Source: Cellulomonadaceae bacterium
GTDB lineage: Bacteria; Actinomycetota; Actinomycetes; Actinomycetales; Cellulomonadaceae
DNA length: 5,993 nt
Direction: 5' to 3'
NCBI GenBank assembly: GCA_031282935.1
Contig: JAITCS010000163.1
Location: forward strand, 1 to 5,993
Of this stretch, positions 4,119 through 5,993 are shown piece by piece. Made by a program: the position numbers and the translations under genes. The notes beneath the pieces are model-generated. The model was not told the DNA's origin. It saw only the letters and a list, made by a program, of their open reading frames with translations, and ran no database searches. Position 1 is the stretch's first letter, and the number at the start of each line of letters is the position of its first letter.

Positions 4119-4520
4119 ATGTTCAACTTGACACTTTTGCTTCATTTCGTTGGCTGGATTGTGCTACTCGCTGGTTTCGTCGGCACTTTCCGCTCGCACC
4201 ACTTCAGCAAGGCACTGCTCCCCGGCGCGTTGCTGTCGTTCCTCACTGGCGTGGCGCTGCTCTTTGTGCCTAACGCTGAAGGCGTTATCGCCCAGTTCTC
4301 GACCCAGCACGGCGTAAAGATAGGCCTGACCGTTATCATCACCGCACTCGCAGTGTACGCGTTGGTGCGCGCCTCCAAAGGTTCCACCCGCTCCACCGTT
4401 TCCGGCGGTTCGGCGGTGTCCGGCAACGAGAGCGCGCTTTCCATTGCGACCCCGTGGGTAACCTGGGCCATCGGCGGGTTGACTCTCGCAACCCTCGCCG
4501 TCACCCTGATCTGGCGCTAA
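4119..4520 (+). CDS. Four-TM small integral membrane protein, 133 aa
   Basis: Residues 4-22, 33-50, 66-84 and 112-131 are hydrophobic helices. The first pair is joined by a basic loop (FRSHHFSK), helix 3 begins at HGVKIGLTVIITALAV, and a polar Ser/Gly/Thr-rich loop (86-108) precedes helix 4, which ends with a short IWR tail. The pattern (L-L-L-H-F-V-G-W...G-F-V-G, L-L-P-G-A-L-x-S-F-L-T-G, V-K-I-G-L-T-V-I-I-T) resembles a group of short actinobacterial integral membrane proteins of unknown function that I recall from Corynebacterium and relatives; no activity is known to me. No charged residue lies within a helix in a way that suggests an ion channel or transporter. The gene is transcribed alone: a terminator lies just upstream at 4006-4030 and a strong one follows 9 nt after the stop. 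An upstream out-of-frame ATG (4093) opens only 12 codons and overlaps this start. Confidence 0.8.
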   Translation: MFNLTLLLHFVGWIVLLAGFVGTFRSHHFSKALLPGALLSFLTGVALLFVPNAEGVIAQFSTQHGVKIGLTVIITALAVYALVRASKGSTRSTVSGGSAVSGNESALSIATPWVTWAIGGLTLATLAVTLIWR

Positions 4521-4528
4521 TCTAAACT

Positions 4529-4570
4529 AAAAGAGGCCTCCCCCTTTACACGAGGGTGGGGCCTCTTTTT
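4529..4570. terminator. Bidirectional terminator between convergent genes
   Basis: AAAAGAGGCC (4529-4538) pairs perfectly with GGCCTCTTTT (4560-4569), with further imperfect pairing of the C-run to GGGTG inside. A T-run follows on the plus strand, and TTTTAGTTT follows on the minus strand. It sits between the ends of the four-TM gene (4520) and the minus-strand GNAT gene (4581) and can serve both. Confidence 0.92.
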
Positions 4571-4580
4571 ATCCCCGAAC

Positions 4581-5171
4581 TCATTCGGGCGCTGCCTCGG
4601 CGGGGTCGGCTACGGCGTACGCGGCTTCGGCGTGTGCGGCTTCGGCGGGAATGGTAGGTGCGGGGCGGCGCACTCGGAAAGCGAAGTGCGGCATATCCAC
4701 GCTCCGATAGTGTTTGAGGAATCGGGACTCAATACTCATACCTAGGCGAATGGCAACGTTCAATGAGGCGATATTCGTATCGCGCACTTGGGCATAAACC
4801 GCAGCCACATCAAGATTTGCAAAAGCCCACTCCAAGGCCGCCCTTGCAGCCTCAATCGCAAAGCCTTGATGCCAGTAATTGCGATTGAATAAATAACCTA
4901 CCTCCACTACGCGTTTCCCCGCAATATCTTGCCAAGTAATGCCACACTGCCCAATCATCTCTCCGCTGTCGCGCAGCATCACTGCCCACAAACCGTGACC
5001 GTATTGGTGATAATTACTAATTTGGCGATCTAGCCAAGTTTGCACCTCGGTCGCAGTGAATGGCCCTTCATAGGCGGTCATGGTGAGTGAGTCTTGCATA
5101 ATCTGACATAGGGCAGGGAAATCAGCTTGAGTCATTTCCCGAAGCAATAGGCGCTCAGTTGTGAGTAGCAC
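4581..5171 (-). CDS. GNAT (RimJ/RimL-type) N-acetyltransferase
   Basis: This protein transfers acetyl from acetyl-CoA to an amine; its substrate is unknown. With GTG 5171 as start it has 196 aa and opens LLTTERLLLREMTQADF, the usual first strand of RimJ/RimL-like GNATs. Other marks are YEGPFTATEVQTWLDRQ (34-50), GLWAVMLRDSGEMIGQCGITWQ strands (60-81), EVGYLF then the acetyl-CoA loop YWHQGFAIEAA (99-109; His replaces the first Gly of the usual W-G-x-G-x-A), and NIASLNVAIRLGM (133-145), the conserved N-x-x-S motif. Residues 172-196 are an Ala/Glu-rich tail beyond the domain, coded by degenerate repeats. The longer reading from GTG 5189 adds six residues, but TATTAT (5178-5183) then lies inside the gene; the shorter start puts it 6 bases upstream as a leaderless -10 and matches the family N-terminus. 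Cytosolic. It faces the previous gene across a shared terminator. Its sequence alone does not show whether it acts on a ribosomal protein, an antibiotic or another small amine. Confidence 0.9.
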   Translation of the reverse strand: MLLTTERLLLREMTQADFPALCQIMQDSLTMTAYEGPFTATEVQTWLDRQISNYHQYGHGLWAVMLRDSGEMIGQCGITWQDIAGKRVVEVGYLFNRNYWHQGFAIEAARAALEWAFANLDVAAVYAQVRDTNIASLNVAIRLGMSIESRFLKHYRSVDMPHFAFRVRRPAPTIPAEAAHAEAAYAVADPAEAAPE

Positions 5172-5177
5172 TTTCCA

Positions 5178-5183
5178 ATAATA
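5178..5183 (-). promoter_or_regulatory. -10 box that sets the GNAT start
   Basis: On the minus strand TATTAT (two mismatches from TATAAT, a perfect TANNNT) is followed by TGGAAA and then GTG at 5171-5169. The 6-base gap equals that of the genes at 2495 and 4119, implying a leaderless GTG start. No good Shine-Dalgarno is present for either candidate start. Confidence 0.55.
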
Positions 5184-5206
5184 GGCCACACAAGGCGCTT
5201 TGCGGT

Positions 5207-5248
5207 CTACAAACCCACTTTACTTAACGACCTACAACTCACTTTTAC
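5207..5248 (-). repeat. Two direct repeats upstream of the GNAT promoter
   Basis: On the minus strand GTAAAAGTGAGTTGTAG (5248-5232) and GTAAAGTGGGTTTGTAG (5223-5207) are near-copies, offset by 25 nt and differing by small indels and one or two substitutions. They lie about 24-65 nt upstream of the TATTAT box, where operators often sit. No known regulator motif is recognised. Confidence 0.4.
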
Positions 5249-5256
5249 GCAACAAA

Positions 5257-5294
5257 GTAGCCCACCCCCTGGCATCTGCCTTGGGGTGGGCTAC
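5257..5294 (-). terminator. Strong hairpin terminator of the SLH gene
   Basis: GTAGCCCACCCC (5257-5268) and GGGGTGGGCTAC (5283-5294) form a perfect 12-bp stem with a 14-nt loop. On the minus strand it is followed by TTTGTTG, a short U-tract. It lies 72 nt after the stop of the SLH-domain gene and would also shield the GNAT promoter from read-through. Confidence 0.85.
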
Positions 5295-5326
5295 GTTGAA
5301 CAAACTCTTGGCTAGCAGAGTTCAAG

Positions 5327-5370
5327 CCAAGCCGAAGCCGGGCGCTAACTCAGCCAAAGCCGAGCGCTAA
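5327..5370 (-). repeat. 22-bp imperfect tandem repeat at an SLH gene stop
   Basis: On the minus strand two 22-base units, each beginning TTAGCGC and continuing CGGCTT-GGCT, match at 18 of 22 positions. The first unit contains the TAG stop of the SLH-domain gene (5369-5367). The second lies just downstream, so the tandem duplication straddles the end of the reading frame. Confidence 0.6.
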
Positions 5371-5993
5371 TCCAGATTAGGCCAAGCGTCAGCAAGGAAC
5401 TGCGCCCGGAACATGAACGCCGCCGCAGCCCCACGCGTCAGCGTGGCATTTGGCCCAAACTGGTGCCAGAACCGGAAAACATCCTGCTCAGTTGCCCACT
5501 GGATTGCCTTGTAACTCGCGCTGTTCGAGTTAACATCAGTGAAGCGACGCGATGGCCCCGTCACGGCTGGCGATCCAGCGGAGAAGTAGAGCCACCGGGC
5601 AAACTCGGCACGGGTCGCGCAAGCGTACCAGTCATAGTTGCTGCCAGAGCTGCCGGTCTGGTGATTTGCAACTAGCCAGTTGGCCGCGTGTCGGGCGTCA
5701 CCTGTCCAACTGGGATCAACACCGGGCCGATTGGAGCCGGACACTGCCGGGCTGCCCGCAGCGCGGTGCAAGAATACAGCGGCGGTAATTCGGGAAAGGC
5801 ACTGGTTTGGACGGAATACGTCAACATTCTCGCCGTGTTCGTCACGATAACCTTGTGCGATGTTCTCCCGACCCAACCAGTTGATCTCGGTGTAGAAGCG
5901 ACTGTTCGCGGTGACGTCGCGGAAACTGCCCTTGGTGCCCCAACCGTCGTAGCGGGTCGGCTCAATGGAATCCATCAGCGTGGAAACCAATTC
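5367..5993 (-). CDS. Secreted SLH-domain protein, C-terminal part
   Basis: The last 208 codons of a gene that enters from the right edge; the frame is open to base 5993 and no credible start is seen (a TTG at 5990 has no support), so the N-terminus with its signal peptide is outside. Three SLH-like repeats end the protein: residues 24-79 (FRDVTANSRFYTEINWLGRE... to RITAAVFLHRAAG), 93-140 (DARHAANWLVANHQTG... to ATRAEFARWLYFSAG), and 151-199 (FTDVNSNSASYKAIQWATEQ... to LTRGAAAAFMFRAQF). The first two end in the spacer GSPAV. The middle repeat lacks the usual F-x-D-V opening and carries Asp-Pro-Ser-Trp instead. Cys65 and Cys125 could form a disulphide outside the cell. SLH domains anchor surface proteins to secondary cell-wall polysaccharide; in Actinomycetaceae and Bifidobacteriaceae such triplets end large adhesins, hydrolases or internalin-like proteins. 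Which of these this is cannot be told from the visible part. Confidence 0.88.
   Translation of the reverse strand, partial: ELVSTLMDSIEPTRYDGWGTKGSFRDVTANSRFYTEINWLGRENIAQGYRDEHGENVDVFRPNQCLSRITAAVFLHRAAGSPAVSGSNRPGVDPSWTGDARHAANWLVANHQTGSSGSNYDWYACATRAEFARWLYFSAGSPAVTGPSRRFTDVNSNSASYKAIQWATEQDVFRFWHQFGPNATLTRGAAAAFMFRAQFLADAWPNLD

Noticed and set aside
4093..4131. 12-codon ORF overlapping the start of the four-TM gene
   Set aside because: It is very short, out of frame with the gene and has AGGA only 2 nt before the ATG, too close to act as a Shine-Dalgarno.
5463..5788. Plus-strand ORFs opposite the SLH gene
   Set aside because: The minus strand has three clear SLH-like repeats and a terminator; the plus-strand peptides show no motifs.

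Overview
The window looks like chromosomal DNA from a moderately high-GC actinobacterium (Actinomycetota). The evidence is GC-rich codon use, apparently leaderless genes with a TANNNT -10 box 6-7 nt before the start codon, a dispersed imperfect palindrome of the TTTCGACAGGCTCAACCA type that I recall from many actinobacterial genomes, and a C-terminal triplet of SLH-like repeats joined by GSPAV spacers, a style I associate with Actinomycetaceae and Bifidobacteriaceae. The family assignment is only a guess.

Layout. Bases 1-182 hold the 3' end of a DUF2442 gene. Bases 183-803 are non-coding but dense: a composite repeat (195-443), a perfect CRP/GlxR-type palindrome (457-472), a SigR/SigH-type ECF promoter (491-520), and a hairpin-rich leader with a possible 24-codon upstream ORF (613-687). 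The leader ends at a good Shine-Dalgarno for a 215-aa membrane-anchored protein (804-1451). A terminator (1504-1549) abuts an extended -10 promoter that drives, apparently leaderless, a 122-aa single-pass membrane protein (1577-1945). Bases 1946-2494 are a cluster of dispersed repeats. It includes a diverged, inverted copy of the 195-443 composite repeat, so the two small membrane-protein genes lie between inverted elements.

Bases 2495-4021 encode a 508-aa protein with one N-terminal and two central TM segments and a long disordered tail. This topology resembles the actinobacterial SepX/GlpR cell-division membrane proteins. A terminator overlaps its stop codon. A four-TM small membrane protein follows (4119-4520) and shares a bidirectional terminator (4529-4570) with a convergent GNAT acetyltransferase (4581-5171, minus). 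The last gene (5367-5993, minus, 5' end outside the window) is the C-terminal part of a secreted SLH-domain protein with its own strong terminator (5257-5294).

The genes do not form one pathway. Four of them encode envelope-associated proteins. Most appear to be single transcription units, each with its own promoter or terminator. The strongest candidate for something undescribed is the stress-promoter plus structured-leader arrangement in front of the 215-aa membrane protein, within a pair of inverted composite repeats. No mobile-element protein, tRNA, rRNA or CRISPR array was seen.
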